Shown: positions 63,696 through 64,000 of the stretch, piece after piece
How the letters are laid out: the number at the start of each line of letters is the position of its first letter
Position numbering within the stretch: the stretch's first letter is position 1
From: Spirulina subsalsa PCC 9445
GTDB lineage: Bacteria; Cyanobacteriota; Cyanobacteriia; Cyanobacteriales; Spirulinaceae
NCBI RefSeq assembly: GCF_000314005.1
Contig: NZ_JH980292.1
Span: 4,933,894 to 4,997,893, forward strand
Length of the DNA stretch: 64,000 nt
Direction of reading: 5' to 3'
Notes under the pieces: model-generated
Told to the model about the DNA's origin: nothing
Database searches by the model: none
Seen by the model: the letters and a program-made list of their open reading frames with translations, nothing else
Made by a program: the position numbers and the translations under genes

Positions 63696-63835
63696 CGGTA
63701 TCGGGTGTCGGGAATAGGTAATAGGGAATTGGGAGTAATGTCATTGCGTAGCAAACGCGTAGCGTGACCTAGGAAGGTACGAAGCAATAAGCGTCAGGAG
63801 TCGGGAGATTGCCTCTCCCCTGCTCCCCTGCTCCC
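63696..63835. repeat. Repeat-rich intergenic region
   Basis: STRR heptamers (63700-63735, 63812-63835) flank a copy (63731-63806) of the dispersed repeat that also occurs inverted at 21496-21565; shared text includes GACCTAGGAAGGTACGAAGC and AATAAGCGTCAGGAGTCGGG. Its middle differs (GTAGCAAACGCGTAGCG versus TTCGCGAAGC). Confidence 0.8.
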
Positions 63836-63930
63836 TACTCGTTGATTCAGTGTGGGAGAATGTCAATAGACTACAATTAGGCCGGCAACAAACCCACCCA
63901 CAAGGGGATGGGGTTTCTCGGAGGAAGATT

Positions 63931-64000
63931 ATGAAAGTCAAGAAGCCCACCCAAATCATCAGAACCGATAAGCGGACATTGAACCCAAGCACCCAACAGC
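63931..64000 (+). CDS. tnpB-like gene, 5' end only (cut by window edge)
   Basis: ATG 63931 is preceded by GAGGAAG. The 23 visible codons give MKVKKPTQIIRTDKRTLNPS then TQQ, matching the N-terminus of the 18097 TnpB (SIVRTDKWKLNPSPE). Upstream, AAACCCACCC and GGGGATGGGGTTT arms (63889-63915) form a hairpin like an IS200/IS605 left end. The rest lies outside the window, so completeness is unknown. Confidence 0.7.
   Translation, partial: MKVKKPTQIIRTDKRTLNPSTQQ

Overview
The window is chromosomal DNA from a cyanobacterium. The evidence is petJ (cytochrome c6), a psb34-like gene, the cyanobacterial-type ATP synthase cluster with both b and b' subunits, a BicA-type SulP transporter, a CyaC-type cyclase, a group 2 sigma factor and many HIP1 octamers (GCGATCGC). 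The density of heptameric short repeats, palindromic repeats and IS200/IS605-type debris, and a CyaC architecture like that described in Arthrospira/Anabaena, suggest a filamentous form. That last point is inference.

Layout. 1-5 kb: end of a NarL-type regulator, small proteins, two related coiled-coil proteins, and an XRE/ImmA-type pair. 5-9 kb: HD phosphohydrolase, SDR epimerase, cobalamin adenosyltransferase, exported protein. 9-17 kb: lone ureC, sigma factor, priA-nagA, and two MITE-like elements. 17-20 kb: SYCRP1-like cAMP receptor followed by a zinc-finger-less tnpB. 20-26 kb: polysaccharide deacetylase overlapping tlyA, rimB-like/rimK, a stand-alone structured element, M50 protease, and a 67-bp tandem repeat. 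26-34 kb: YidD-like protein with a Cys-rich tail, PEP-CTERM protein, Uma2 protein, GST, histidine kinase and a Dam methylase. 34-46 kb: cyaC, GNAT, hisC, phosphohexomutase, psb34, MTHFS, threonine aldolase, membrane glycosyltransferase-like protein. 46-54 kb: ABC ATPase, petJ, panE-like, flavoprotein, Rpn-type nuclease between direct repeats, bicA-like transporter. 53.7-60 kb: the atp operon on the minus strand (atpI-B-E-F2-F-H-A-G). 60-64 kb: CHASE2 cyclase, BT1 transporter, and the start of a second tnpB at the right edge.

How genes fit together. Four genes could form a cyclic-nucleotide circuit: cyaC, the CHASE2 cyclase, the SYCRP1-like receptor and an HD protein with a class-I-PDE-like motif. 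BicA (bicarbonate uptake) and CyaC (a type reported to be bicarbonate-responsive) are functionally related. petJ, psb34 and atp serve photosynthetic energy conversion.

The most unusual content is the small mobile DNA. There is a TnpB with an intact RuvC triad but no zinc-finger cysteines, whose 3' end has been replaced by a palindromic repeat. A possible matching right end/omega-RNA-like segment lies 20 kb away. An ORF-less structured element with a 9-bp long-range pairing abuts a protease start codon. MITEs with TA-flanked inverted repeats include one interrupted by another repeat. Three genes have stop codons lying inside mobile-element ends. No tRNA, rRNA or CRISPR array was seen.
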